DNA from: Bin22 sp034428635 | Lineage (GTDB): Bacteria > Chloroflexota > Dehalococcoidia > Lucifugimonadales > UBA3495 | Reading direction: 5' to 3' | Assembly: GCA_034428635.1 (NCBI GenBank) | Contig: DAOUHR010000042.1 | Coordinates: 1 to 64,000 of the forward strand | DNA length: 64,000 bases | In this document: positions 40,793-50,937 of the stretch, in pieces | Layout of the letters: every line of letters begins with the position of its first letter | Position numbering within the stretch: the first letter of the stretch is position 1 | Notes under the pieces: model-generated | The model's database searches: none | Told to the model about the DNA's origin: nothing | The model's input: the letters and a program-made list of their open reading frames with translations, nothing else | Program-made: the position numbers and the translations under genes

Positions 40793-42656
40793 AAATGTTC
40801 GTAACCACGTTCAGGAAGGGCCGGGTGCGCAGGTTCCACTTGTTGTTGGCCGCATCGAAGGTGGAATTAACGAAGACGCGCCAGTTCGCGTCGTCCAGAT
40901 TGGGGTAGTCGGCGCGGTAGTAGTAGCCGGGCCAGCGGGTTTCCTGCCGGTGCAGCAGGTGGCGCATGTGGGCCTCGCCCACCCACGTCCGGTGGACCAC
41001 CTCCCAGCAGCGCAGCAGTTCGTGGCGGTTGCGGGCGGCCAGCTGCGTCAGGTCTTCCCGCAGCATCTCGATCAGGGCTATGCCCCGTTCCAGGGTAGGG
41101 CCATTGGTGGTGTACCAGGACGATGCGCCGCCAGCGTACTCGTCCATGATTTTCTGCAGGCGTACCAGCGCTTGTGACGGGTTAATGTAGTTGGGATTGA
41201 CCTCTTCCGCAGTGGAAGCTCCCTTGTATTTGTCGAAGGTATCCAGCGGCGCCCAGATGGACTGGTGAAGCTGGCGAACCTGGTCATCATTGACGGTGGG
41301 GGTATCGCCGCTGTCGCGGACGAAGTTGACCGCCGCCTTGGCCGCCAGCCTGCCCTCAGTAAAAGAGCCGGAGGAGAACTTGTGCGGAGCGGCGCCCACG
41401 CCGTCGCCGGCAGCGAACAGGCCGCGGACTGTGGTCATCTTGTTGTAGCCCCAGAAGTATTCGGGAGGAGCCAGGTCCTCGGGGCCGCTGACCCACGCGC
41501 CGGCCTCGCCGGAGTGGGAACCCATGATGTAGGGCTCGGCCAGGTTAACCTCGGAGGGCGTAACCTCGGGCTCAATGTTCTGGGAAGCCCAGGTTAGGGC
41601 CTGGGCGATGGTCATGTCCAGGAAGTCCTCCCAGGCCTCTTCCCGTACCTTTTCCATCTTGACAGGGTCACCCTCCGCCAGTTTCTGCATGGCCTCTTCC
41701 GTGCGCATGTACATGGGCCCCAGGCCGTCCTTGATGTCCAGGAACATCTGGTGGTTGCGCAGCGGGGTGGGCGTGGGGACGGCTCGGCCGTAGGGAGGGA
41801 ACTTGTCGAGTTCGTCGTCCCGGGTGACGGTGTAGTCCTCGCCCAGGGCGTTGGTTACCCGGGCGTGGAAGTATTGGAACCACATGCCCACTGGGCCATA
41901 CCCGTCCTTGAAGCGGGTGGGGACAAACCGGTGCTCCATCTGGGTCATTTCCGTGCCGATGGGAATCATCAGACCGTAGGCGGAACCGGTGGCGAACACC
42001 GAGTACCAGGTGCGGCCGATGCCTTCGTTGACGGAGCGGGGGCGGAACACGTTGGAAGCCCCGCCGGTGGTGACAATGACGGCCTTTGCCTTGAAGACGT
42101 AGAGCTTGTCTTCCCGGACACCGAAACCCACGGCGCCGGCAATGCGGTTGGAATCGTTGGCGTCGGTCAGGAGGTGGGTGATGGACACCCGTTCGTAGAT
42201 GTTCTCCTGGCCCACGGCCTTGCGGGCGGGCTCGGCGGTAACGGGCTTGATGGACTCGCCGTGGATGGGAATCTGCCAGCGGCCGATGCGCTCGTAGGTG
42301 CCGTCGTCCTTCTTCCAGATGGGGAGGCCCCACTCTTCCAGCAAATGGACCGAGGAGTCCACGTGGCGGCCCACGTCATAGACCAGGTCCTCGCGGGCCA
42401 GGCCCATCATATCGTTGACCACGTAATTTACAAAGTCCTCGGGGGTGTTCCAGCCGTAGCGCTGGCCCATGTAGCAGTTGATGGCGGAGAGGCCCTCGCC
42501 GGTGGCGCCACTGCGCTCGATAACGGCCTTCTCGGCGATAACCACCTTCAGGTCGCTGCCCCAGAACTTGGACTCGAAGGCGGCGCCGCAGCCGGACATG
42601 CCGCCGCCAATGATAAGAATGTCACATTCAACGGTTTCTACTGTAGGCGTTGCCAT
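40791..42656 (-). CDS. aprA: adenylylsulfate reductase alpha subunit
   Basis: AprA is the FAD subunit that interconverts APS and sulfite plus AMP. At 621 aa it has the usual length. The FAD site is GGGMSG at residues 17-22; IERSGATGEGLSAINCYMG and NEGIGRTWYSVFATGSAYGLM are signatures of AprA rather than of fumarate reductase. The upstream part of the open frame (21 codons) is excluded; ATG 42656 lies behind AAAGGAGG. aprB ends 17 bases upstream. With sat it can run sulfite oxidation or sulfate reduction; no dsr or membrane partner (qmo or aprM) is in the window. Confidence 0.96.
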   Translation of the reverse strand: MATPTVETVECDILIIGGGMSGCGAAFESKFWGSDLKVVIAEKAVIERSGATGEGLSAINCYMGQRYGWNTPEDFVNYVVNDMMGLAREDLVYDVGRHVDSSVHLLEEWGLPIWKKDDGTYERIGRWQIPIHGESIKPVTAEPARKAVGQENIYERVSITHLLTDANDSNRIAGAVGFGVREDKLYVFKAKAVIVTTGGASNVFRPRSVNEGIGRTWYSVFATGSAYGLMIPIGTEMTQMEHRFVPTRFKDGYGPVGMWFQYFHARVTNALGEDYTVTRDDELDKFPPYGRAVPTPTPLRNHQMFLDIKDGLGPMYMRTEEAMQKLAEGDPVKMEKVREEAWEDFLDMTIAQALTWASQNIEPEVTPSEVNLAEPYIMGSHSGEAGAWVSGPEDLAPPEYFWGYNKMTTVRGLFAAGDGVGAAPHKFSSGSFTEGRLAAKAAVNFVRDSGDTPTVNDDQVRQLHQSIWAPLDTFDKYKGASTAEEVNPNYINPSQALVRLQKIMDEYAGGASSWYTTNGPTLERGIALIEMLREDLTQLAARNRHELLRCWEVVHRTWVGEAHMRHLLHRQETRWPGYYYRADYPNLDDANWRVFVNSTFDAANNKWNLRTRPFLNVVTNI

Positions 42657-42673
42657 TTCGCTAGTGGCCTCCT

Positions 42674-43129
42674 TTAATTGCTGGCCTGGACGGTGGGCAG
42701 TTTGTCCACCCCCAGCCACAGGGATTCACCGGCCAGCCCCTGGCCCTTCAAGTCGTCCACCGGGTCTTCAGTAAAATTGCGATACGGGTCGCTGGAGCCG
42801 ACGGGAGTGCTGCGGGACGGGTAGGTGAACTCCAGCACCTTGCCGTTGCGGAAGGTTACCGTCCAGGTCAGGCCGCCCTCCACCCGCCGGGGCTGTACGG
42901 AGGCGCCCAGGGGGATGAAGTCGGAATAGCCGCGGACTTCAATGGCTTCCTGGGGGCACAGCTTGACGCAGGCGTAGCACTCGGAACAGAGTTGCGGCTC
43001 CTGGTTGAAGCCCTTGTTGGCCTCTGTGTCCATGGCCATCAGGTCATTAGGGCAAATGTAGACACACAAAGGCCCCTGGTGTTCACCGGCGCAGGCGTTA
43101 CAGGCGGTGGGATTAACAAACGTGGGCAT
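42674..43129 (-). CDS. aprB: adenylylsulfate reductase beta subunit
   Basis: AprB is the ferredoxin-like electron-transfer subunit of APS reductase. The 151-aa protein has two [4Fe-4S] binding sets: C10, C13, C22, C26 and C48, C51, C54, C58, with the AprB spacing HQGPLCVYICPNDLM between the second and third Cys of the first set. The C-terminal third wraps round AprA. The gene precedes aprA by 17 bases in the same transcript. GGAGGA stands before its ATG. Confidence 0.96.
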   Translation of the reverse strand: MPTFVNPTACNACAGEHQGPLCVYICPNDLMAMDTEANKGFNQEPQLCSECYACVKLCPQEAIEVRGYSDFIPLGASVQPRRVEGGLTWTVTFRNGKVLEFTYPSRSTPVGSSDPYRNFTEDPVDDLKGQGLAGESLWLGVDKLPTVQASN

Positions 43130-43186
43130 GGGTTCCTCCTGTTTATGAATAGCTAGGACAGATGGTTAAATTCCCGCAGCAAGCTA

Positions 43187-43615
43187 TCAGCACTCTCGCT
43201 GTTGACCCAAAGTTGAGCCTATCGCCCCTCCAACACCTGGAAGTATCAGGTTGCCGAGGAACGACAAGAGTACCTCATCGTCAGACTTCTTTGCGTAACA
43301 CTCCAAAGCAGCATGCTGCTTCTGGACTATCTGGCTAGCATGAATCAGATCTCTATTTAGGCGCTCAATTTCTATTTTGGCCGATCTGATTTCTTCGTCC
43401 CTTTCTCTAATTATGCTGTTGCCCTTATCGATTTCTGTGCTGGCTTGTTCTAACCTGACCAAGCTTTCTCTTAGGTGGCTTTGCTTGATTTCGGCCTCGC
43501 TTTTCCAAGCCGAGCAAGACCAAGTGGAAATGAAGGCAACAGCAAGCAAAGCTACTATAGTAGCCCAGTAGAATAAAGAGGCTCCCTTGAAATGCTCTTT
43601 CTCAGGACTCAACAT
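43187..43615 (-). CDS. membrane-anchored coiled-coil protein within the sulfur cluster, 142 aa
   Basis: Not recognised. One N-terminal membrane helix (about residues 12-33, ending in a Cys-containing SCSAW), a Glu/Arg/Lys coiled coil (40-105) and a Gly-rich hydrophobic C-terminus LSFLGNLILPGVGGAIGSTLG. AT-rich compared with sat and apr genes. A TTG seven codons earlier lies on top of a terminator-like stem, so ATG 43613-43615 is used. It sits between sat and aprB on the same strand; whether it belongs to sulfur metabolism is open. Confidence 0.6.
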   Translation of the reverse strand: MLSPEKEHFKGASLFYWATIVALLAVAFISTWSCSAWKSEAEIKQSHLRESLVRLEQASTEIDKGNSIIRERDEEIRSAKIEIERLNRDLIHASQIVQKQHAALECYAKKSDDEVLLSFLGNLILPGVGGAIGSTLGQQREC

Positions 43616-43637
43616 CCGATTATGATTCCAAGACAAG

Positions 43638-43662
43638 GCCCCCGTCTATAGTAGGCGGGGGC
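43638..43662 (-). terminator. terminator-like hairpin after sat
   Basis: Stem GCCCCCG/CGGGGGC with an 11-base loop, 12 bases beyond the sat stop on the minus strand. The tail CTTGTCTTGG is only weakly T-rich, so some readthrough into aprBA is possible. Confidence 0.55.
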
Positions 43663-43674
43663 GCACTTATACCA

Positions 43675-44940
43675 TCATATACTGCTGCTACAGGTACAAC
43701 TGGCTTCCAGCTCGGGCATGGACATTACCGGCGTGCGGTTTTCCAAGTAGTTTTCCTCCACGAAGGGAGACCCAAAACCGTACTTGTCGGCGCATTCCCG
43801 CACCACCGCCAGCACTTCAGCCCGCAGAGTGGTGGGGGTCGGTTCCTCGCCACCCTGGATGATGCGACGGATAAGAGTGCCAGCCAGGTCCTGCTTCTGG
43901 TCCCGGTGGCCGCACAGGCCCTCGTAGGTAACGCTGCCACAGACGGGGCAGTACCACCACTCCAGGGTCAAGACGGACTTTATGCCCAGGTCAGGCAGGT
44001 CGTCAAAGATGCGATGGGCGGCGTAGGTGTCGTAGTAGCTGCCCACCCCGGCATGGTCGCGACCGAACATGTGGTGCGTGCAGCCCAGGTTCTTGCGGAC
44101 CAGCGCGTGGAACACCGCCTCCCGGGGACCGGCGTAGCGCATGTCCCACATCAGGGTGGACGTCAGGTGTGTCCCTTCCCGGAAGAAGCCCGCTTCCCTC
44201 AGCAGGTCGTGGGTAAGGACGATGGCCTCGTCAATGTAGTCCCCAGGCTTCTTTTCGCCGATAACCGCGCTGACCAGGACACCGTCGGCCTCCGACGCAA
44301 ACCAGGCGCCCTTCATCAGCCATTCGTGGCCGGCGTGGGGGACGTTGCGGCTCTGGTGGGCCACAACCCGGTCCCAGCCCTTCTCGGACAGGGTACGGCG
44401 CAACTGCCGGGGCGTCTGCCAGTACCGGTCGAAGGGCGGGTTGACGGTAGGCGGATTTACCAGCGTGACCTTGCCGGAAACAAACTTGTCCTCGTAGGCG
44501 TAGGTGCGCTGGACACCCGGGTGGGCCTCATCGTCGGTGCCGTACACCTGCCGGGCCAGGAACCGCTTGTCGTAGGAGTAGATTTCCTCAACTTCCAGTA
44601 CGGCCAGGGGCTGTTGCTGGTAGGTAAGGAGGACGGAATCCCCGTTTTTCAAGCCAAGGCGGGCGACTTCCGCTTCGGAAAGGTCGAAGACGATGGGAAT
44701 GCTCCAGATGTACCCGCTTTCCAGGGTCATGTTGCGGGCCACCGAGTCCAGATCAGCGGCGTCCATGAAGCCTTCCAGCGGAGAAAAGAAGCCGTATGCT
44801 ATGTTGACGCATTCCCGGGCAACCTGGTCGCGGACGGGGATGCGGGGGAAGTGGGAGATACGGTCGAGGTCGCCCGCCTGGAATGGGGCAACTCGTTCGA
44901 CCAAAACTCCACCGTGGGGGGAAAGGCTGTTATCTACCAA
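43675..44940 (-). CDS. sat: sulfate adenylyltransferase (ATP sulfurylase)
   Basis: Sat interconverts ATP plus sulfate with APS plus pyrophosphate. The 421-aa dissimilatory-type protein has QSRN (196-199), HAGH (202-205, the HxxH site) and GRDHAGVG (293-300). A zinc-binding set CPVCGSVTYEGLCGH (C331, C334, C343, H345) is of the kind seen in archaeal and Gram-positive-type enzymes. Start TTG 44940 is weakly supported. The C-terminus CTCSSSI is unusual. In SAR202-type cells sat with aprAB can conserve energy from sulfite oxidation. Confidence 0.95.
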   Translation of the reverse strand: MVDNSLSPHGGVLVERVAPFQAGDLDRISHFPRIPVRDQVARECVNIAYGFFSPLEGFMDAADLDSVARNMTLESGYIWSIPIVFDLSEAEVARLGLKNGDSVLLTYQQQPLAVLEVEEIYSYDKRFLARQVYGTDDEAHPGVQRTYAYEDKFVSGKVTLVNPPTVNPPFDRYWQTPRQLRRTLSEKGWDRVVAHQSRNVPHAGHEWLMKGAWFASEADGVLVSAVIGEKKPGDYIDEAIVLTHDLLREAGFFREGTHLTSTLMWDMRYAGPREAVFHALVRKNLGCTHHMFGRDHAGVGSYYDTYAAHRIFDDLPDLGIKSVLTLEWWYCPVCGSVTYEGLCGHRDQKQDLAGTLIRRIIQGGEEPTPTTLRAEVLAVVRECADKYGFGSPFVEENYLENRTPVMSMPELEASCTCSSSI

Positions 44941-45222
44941 TAGTATCCGGCGCTAGCCAATAGATTGATTGCGGTCTTTGATAACGAGAGAATGGGTTTT
45001 AGCAGACCGGACCTGATATAAGCGCGCCGCATATTATGGCACGGTTAACGGCTTTTTGCCACAACCCGTGGTGTAACGTAGTTGTTCACAGTTGAGGGGA
45101 ATTAATTGGTTCCGAGCCCGTCATAGTAGCTAAAGCCAACAAAAAACTTTCTGGATTCAGACACATCTGTAAATTCCCTGCAAATGACAGGACCAAAGTT
45201 ATGTACGACTTGGTTCAACTAG

Positions 45223-46245
45223 CTAAGAATCAATAGTGGCACTAGGAAGCGCAACGACAGCGTCGGCAGCAGGCTCTGTGGATGATTCCATTCTTGCCAC
45301 CAATGCACCTGCCCTTTCTTGGACTCTACGACTTGCATCCTTTAGACGAAAAACATACTGAGGACTATCAGCAACCTCGTGAACCAGCCCCTGAATTACA
45401 ATGGTTTCCCATGCTCTCTCCCATGTTACGCACGCTTCCAAGAACTTTTCTACCTGTTCCTGTGTAGGAGGGGCTTCCCCACGACTGTATGGGCTCCGAC
45501 TAAACTGCCTCCACCCGCCAACTCTTGAGTGCTCAAATGCCTGGGCTGGGCTAGCTTCAGGATTATCAATGAGATAGGGAACCATTTGAGTTGAAAAGAA
45601 TCTGCCGTTAATCTTGTTAACAACAACGAACTCAGCCAATTGATCTTGCTTCTCTTTCGGAACACGACCAACAGCCTGCGCAATAGTAAAATTGATTTCA
45701 CCTTCCTCGAACATTTTTTGAACTCTAGGCTTCAATTGTAAAACCCTAACCAGTTGAGGCCATTCGGGTCCGCCACCCAGTCTCTCCCTGTAAGAATCCC
45801 AAGTTTCGGGAGCATCCATTATTCCCAAGTCTGTCAGAGCCTTTCTCAGTCCAGTTACTTTTGTTTCTGGATTCAACGACCGAGTTTGTAGCACCCGACT
45901 AACTTTCTTGAACATCAACTCCTCGGGGGATGGTCTTGGTATAATCTTTGCCCGCAGCTTGGGCATATTCAACAGTTGCGCGGCTCGCCATCTGCGCTCG
46001 CCGTCATGCAGATCAAAGAATCCCGCCCATTGATTTTCACCAAATAGGATAGGAAAAACAGTGATTTCGTCCAACTGACCTACGAGTTCGATATTCTTCC
46101 CCAGGTCATACAGATCAGCTTCATCAAATTCCTGCCTCAGATTCTCCGGGTCCGGTTTGACAAGTTCGACAGGAATGTCGATAACCGCACCGTACCAATC
46201 TTCAAGTGGACTTAATACCAGAGATTCCAATCGATCAATCGTCAT
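45223..46245 (-). CDS. ParB-like nuclease/partition domain protein
   Basis: A 340-aa protein with an N-terminal ParB/sulfiredoxin domain: VELVKPDPENLRQEFDEADL, a central GQLDEITVF and the DGERRWRAAQLLNM box (about residues 81-94, GERRxRA is the CTP-binding motif of ParB). A KorB/Spo0J-like HTH may lie in residues 120-200 (KVTGLRKALTDLG...INFTIAQAVGRV). It is AT-rich against a GC-rich background, so it is probably acquired. It is paired with the unknown gene 18 bases upstream. No parA, rep gene or parS cluster is visible. Confidence 0.78.
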   Translation of the reverse strand: MTIDRLESLVLSPLEDWYGAVIDIPVELVKPDPENLRQEFDEADLYDLGKNIELVGQLDEITVFPILFGENQWAGFFDLHDGERRWRAAQLLNMPKLRAKIIPRPSPEELMFKKVSRVLQTRSLNPETKVTGLRKALTDLGIMDAPETWDSYRERLGGGPEWPQLVRVLQLKPRVQKMFEEGEINFTIAQAVGRVPKEKQDQLAEFVVVNKINGRFFSTQMVPYLIDNPEASPAQAFEHSRVGGWRQFSRSPYSRGEAPPTQEQVEKFLEACVTWERAWETIVIQGLVHEVADSPQYVFRLKDASRRVQERAGALVARMESSTEPAADAVVALPSATIDS

Positions 46246-46262
46246 ACTGCGCTACCGCCGTT

Positions 46263-47012
46263 CTAAAGATTGGCAAGCCTGTCTTGCGCCTGCTGCAATG
46301 CCAATTGAGGAGCATTGCTGGGGACTCCAGTCTGTAACATTACCCAAGCCGTCAGTTGTTGTCCTAATGCCGCTTGCTCTTGAATTAACCTGCGACTAAT
46401 CTGCTGAACGTTCTGCGCATTCCGCTGAAATTGGAAAAGCATAGCATGGTTTTGGAGCTGGGGTATAACATCTTGAATATCAGCATACGGCAGGCCGTGA
46501 AATCCCGAAAGGATTTCACCGAGACTGCCATCTTCTATCATTCTCGAATGAATCGTTTGAGGCGAAGACCAGTCTTGTCGCTGAATCGCTTGTCGCTGTT
46601 CTTCTATGTTATTTGCGGTGCGAACGCTTCTTGCTGTGCCTTCGCGGGTGTTCAAATCCTTATCTCGGAGCCTCTTCATGGATTCCAAGTCCCCTACTGG
46701 AAGCGGGACTGTTTGGGGCTGCCCTGTCTGGGGATTGGTCCAAACATACCAGGTAGTTTTGTAAATGATGCCATTCCCGAAGGGCATAGCGTTGAACGTA
46801 AAATAACCTGGAGTTCTATCTTTGAGAGCTTCTCTTCCCACTTGTTGGGCAGTTCTAAATCGGCTTGAGTAATGCTCCATAGAAAATTGACCACCCGGTA
46901 TATATCCCAAAGGGATTTGGAGAATTTGGTCCATAGTAGCTCCAAACCCTGAATGAGCCAAATACAGTCCAACACTGAGATTGTCTCGCTGTGTTTGAAT
47001 ACTTGGTGGCAA
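46263..47012 (-). CDS. unknown Gln-rich protein paired with the ParB-like gene, 249 aa
   Basis: Not recognised. The protein has no Cys, is rich in Gln (about 14%), and has a long amphipathic C-terminus (QNHAMLFQFQRNAQNVQQISRRLIQEQ) that may form a coiled coil. The middle contains GNGIIYKTTWYVWTNPQTGQP. It starts at TTG 47012 behind GTGGAGG. Same strand, same AT-rich composition and 18-base spacing as the ParB-like gene suggest one two-gene unit. No phage structural similarity could be confirmed by eye. Confidence 0.6.
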   Translation of the reverse strand: MPPSIQTQRDNLSVGLYLAHSGFGATMDQILQIPLGYIPGGQFSMEHYSSRFRTAQQVGREALKDRTPGYFTFNAMPFGNGIIYKTTWYVWTNPQTGQPQTVPLPVGDLESMKRLRDKDLNTREGTARSVRTANNIEEQRQAIQRQDWSSPQTIHSRMIEDGSLGEILSGFHGLPYADIQDVIPQLQNHAMLFQFQRNAQNVQQISRRLIQEQAALGQQLTAWVMLQTGVPSNAPQLALQQAQDRLANL

Positions 47013-47057
47013 AATATTACCTCCACATATTTACGCAGCAGTTCTTTGAACCCCTGC

Positions 47058-47085
47058 AAAAAAGCCGGGCCCTTTCAGGCCCGGC
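47058..47085 (-). terminator. Rho-independent terminator of the 16S rRNA unit
   Basis: Minus strand stem GCCGGGCC/GGCCCGGC (8 bp) with a 6-base loop, then TTTTTT. It lies just past the processing stem, and no 23S or 5S gene follows. Confidence 0.92.
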
Positions 47086-47095
47086 TACATGTTCT

Positions 47096-47130
47096 GCACC
47101 TTAACATCTGAACAGTAGAAGGAAGAGAAG
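47096..47130 (-). other. 3' arm of the 16S rRNA processing stem (5' arm at 48849-48882)
   Basis: GCACCTTAACATCTGAACAGTAGAAGG and onward (47096-47130) pairs, with few mismatches, with the leader segment 48849-48882. The pair brackets the mature 16S sequence and is the expected RNase III cleavage stem of a pre-16S transcript. The trailer between 47131 and 47328 contains a GGCCCAC/GTGGGCC hairpin but no tRNA. Confidence 0.85.
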
Positions 47131-47325
47131 ATCTAAGTGAGTTAGTTGGCCCACCTGTGTGGGCCCAGATATGCGATGAGCTTTCTCAGGGAACCGATTC
47201 CTTTCGCCGGGGAGCTTGCGCTCTACCTGACTGGCTTGGGGAAACGGAACACTCACCGAACGACCTGGGAGATGGCCCCTGCGCGATCCGGTCAGCCCGG
47301 AAAACCGTAGGGGTTAGTTACTCCC

Positions 47326-48841
<1,516 letters not shown>

Positions 48842-48918
48842 GAAAAACCTTACTTCCTTCTACTATTCAACTGTTAAGGTGCCTGTCCAAAACCCCTTCG
48901 GGCCTTGAGCGTTCGGTT

Positions 48919-48947
48919 AGTATACCCAGCCCCCCGGTAGGTGTCAA
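48919..48947 (-). promoter_or_regulatory. strong promoter of the 16S rRNA unit
   Basis: Minus strand: perfect TTGACA (48947-48942), 17-base spacer, TATACT (48924-48919), with an AT-rich AATAATTAAAAATG block just upstream that could act as an UP element. The predicted start is about 70 bases before the mature 16S end. Confidence 0.88.
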
Positions 48948-49016
48948 GCATTTTTAATTATTTGTCAAAAATGGCCCCATCTCCTCCCGGACGCCGCCCC
49001 CGTAAGGCGGCGCAGC

Positions 49017-50366
49017 CTACACCGGCGGCGTCAACCGTATCTGCAGCGCCTCCTCGCACCACCGGGCCGCCGCCAGCAACCCGGCCTCGCCCATGTAGGC
49101 TCCCACCAGTTGAAGGCCCAGCGGCACTCCGGAAGCTGACAGCCCGGATGGCAGCGTTATGGCCGGGAGCCCGCAGGAGGTCCAGGGCCCCTGGTACATG
49201 GTGTTGCCCGTATTGGTCAGGTCGGGCAGGGGCGGCGTGGGCGTGGACGGCGTCAGCAGTATGTCCACCCGCTCCGCCAGTTTCCGCATGTCGGTGATGA
49301 ACTGTTGCCGCCGTTCCATGGCCCGGGAGTAGGTAACGGCATCGGTGTCCAGGCCCCGCTGGATCATCGCCCTTATGCCCGGCTGGTAGTCCATTGCCTG
49401 CTGGCGGTACATAGGTTCGTGGAACGTGGAACCCTCCACCGCCATTATGATTTGCTGGTCCTCTATGGCCGTGTCCATGCTGGGCGGCAGGGGCAGTTCC
49501 TCCACCTCGGCCCCGACCTCGGCCAGTCGCTCCACCATGGCGCCGGTGTGCTGCCGGGTCTCCTCGTCGGCGTGGTCGAAGAAAAACTGGCGGATGACGC
49601 CAATCCTGGGGGCTGCCGGGTTTGCCAGGGCTGCGGCATAGTCGGGCACCGCCGTCGCCGGAGCAACCGGGTCATTTTCGTCGGGGCCGGCCATTGCCTG
49701 GAGAAGAAGGGCAGCGTCTTCCACCGTGCGGGTCATCCACCCCATGGTATCCAGCGACCAGCTTACGGGGATCACACCGTACCGGCTGACCCGTCCGTAG
49801 CTGGGCTTGAATCCCACCACGCCATTGTAGGACGCGGGCCGAAGCACCGAACCAACCGTCTGCGACCCCAGGGCCGCGGGACACATGCGGGCGGCCACCG
49901 CCACCGCCGACCCGCTGCTGGAGCCGCCGGGAGTGTGGGCAGGATTCCACGGATTGATCGCGGGGGAGGGATCCATGCAGGCAAACTCGGTGGTGACCGT
50001 TTTGCCCAGCATAATGGCCCCGGCCCCCTTAAGCAGGGCCACCGGGGCGGCGTCGTACTCCGGCACAAAGTCCTGGTACACGCGGGAGCAGGCGGTGGTG
50101 GGAATACCGGCAGTGTAGTAGATATCCTTGACGCCCACGGGTATGCCGTGCAGGGGCCCTGGCGCTGCTCCCTGGGCAATTGCCCGGTCTCTGGCCTCCG
50201 CCTCGGCCAGCACCGCGGCCCGGTCCAGGTACACCCACGCCTTCAGATCTGGTTCCAGGGCTTCAATACGGTCCAGCAGGGACCGCGCCATATCCACCGC
50301 CGACATTTCCCGGCTGCGAATAAGGCTGGCCGCTTCGGATACGGTAAGTTCGTAGGGTTGGGGCAT
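49017..50366 (-). CDS. amidase signature family hydrolase
   Basis: A 449-aa amidase with the Ser-cis-Ser-Lys triad: Lys80 in PVGVKDIYYT, the cis-Ser in PGGSSSGSAVAV (about 149-153) and the nucleophile Ser173 in SQTVGSVLRPAS. NGVVGFKPSYGRVSRYG follows, as in GatA. Lack of adjacent gatB/gatC and modest length favour a catabolic amidase over a tRNA amidotransferase subunit. It hydrolyses amides of unknown type. It lies in a stretch of scavenging hydrolases (M20, GGT). Confidence 0.87.
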   Translation of the reverse strand: MPQPYELTVSEAASLIRSREMSAVDMARSLLDRIEALEPDLKAWVYLDRAAVLAEAEARDRAIAQGAAPGPLHGIPVGVKDIYYTAGIPTTACSRVYQDFVPEYDAAPVALLKGAGAIMLGKTVTTEFACMDPSPAINPWNPAHTPGGSSSGSAVAVAARMCPAALGSQTVGSVLRPASYNGVVGFKPSYGRVSRYGVIPVSWSLDTMGWMTRTVEDAALLLQAMAGPDENDPVAPATAVPDYAAALANPAAPRIGVIRQFFFDHADEETRQHTGAMVERLAEVGAEVEELPLPPSMDTAIEDQQIIMAVEGSTFHEPMYRQQAMDYQPGIRAMIQRGLDTDAVTYSRAMERRQQFITDMRKLAERVDILLTPSTPTPPLPDLTNTGNTMYQGPWTSCGLPAITLPSGLSASGVPLGLQLVGAYMGEAGLLAAARWCEEALQIRLTPPV

Positions 50367-50589
50367 ATTAGTTGCTCCTGTTGGCCTTTTTAAGGCAATT
50401 AACCGTAACTAATTTGGCCGCCCAAGGCACGGATCTCTTGCCCCATGATAGCAGATAACTTACGAAGGTCGGGGCGTTCAATCCCTGGCCTGGTGCGGCA
50501 GCTAAGTGCGGGAAGACTGTCAGATGATTATTGACTCCGCATAGTTCATGCATTAGATTTGCCGCAATGCAACTCGGGGAGGGACTTGG

Positions 50590-50937
50590 ATGAAATTTCG
50601 TGAAGGTTATATGCAATGCGAGGTGGGGCCTGGTCCCTTCTATCCTGACGAATATGCTATCGAGATTCCCATGGGAGAAGACGGCACCGCCTGTGCCTGG
50701 GTTTCTCATAGCAATGTAGTGGGCATTTCCGGCGAGGTCAGAACGGAAAAACTGAGTGTTGAAGATCTGGTCGCCCAATGGGAGAATCTTAATCCCAACC
50801 CAGCCAAGGGCTGGGCGAGAGTCATAGTAATGGAAGAAGGCCCCGAAGGCCTGCTGGTAACCTTGCCTTACGACACCATGAGCGGGCAGCGCACCTTCTT
50901 GGTCCGCCCCGACATGGTGGATTACAGTCCGGTATGA
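50590..50937 (+). CDS. unknown 115-aa protein translationally coupled to dcd
   Basis: Not recognised. A small beta-rich protein (residues 1-60 alternating, with YAIEIPMGEDGTACAWVSHSNVVG) and a C-terminal strand FLVRPDMVDYSPV. No motif suggests catalysis. Its stop overlaps the dcd ATG by four bases (ATGA), a typical coupled arrangement. The ATG lies behind GGGAGGGACTTGG. Context suggests a nucleotide-metabolism accessory, but that is only by association. Confidence 0.65.
   Translation: MKFREGYMQCEVGPGPFYPDEYAIEIPMGEDGTACAWVSHSNVVGISGEVRTEKLSVEDLVAQWENLNPNPAKGWARVIVMEEGPEGLLVTLPYDTMSGQRTFLVRPDMVDYSPV

Noticed and set aside
40791..42656. Fumarate reductase or aspartate oxidase instead of AprA
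   Set aside because: The AprA-specific blocks ERSGATGEGLSAINCYMG and NEGIGRTWYSVFATGSA, and the adjacent aprB and sat, settle it.
45105..45236. A plus-strand frame of 43 codons (ATT start behind GAGGGG) before the ParB-like gene
   Set aside because: No standard start codon, overlaps the end of the ParB-like gene on the other strand, and no family similarity; it could be real, but support is too thin.
49017..50366. GatA, the glutamyl-tRNA amidotransferase A subunit
   Set aside because: The triad region is shared, but there is no gatB or gatC nearby, and the glutaminase-specific context cannot be shown; a general amidase is the safer call.
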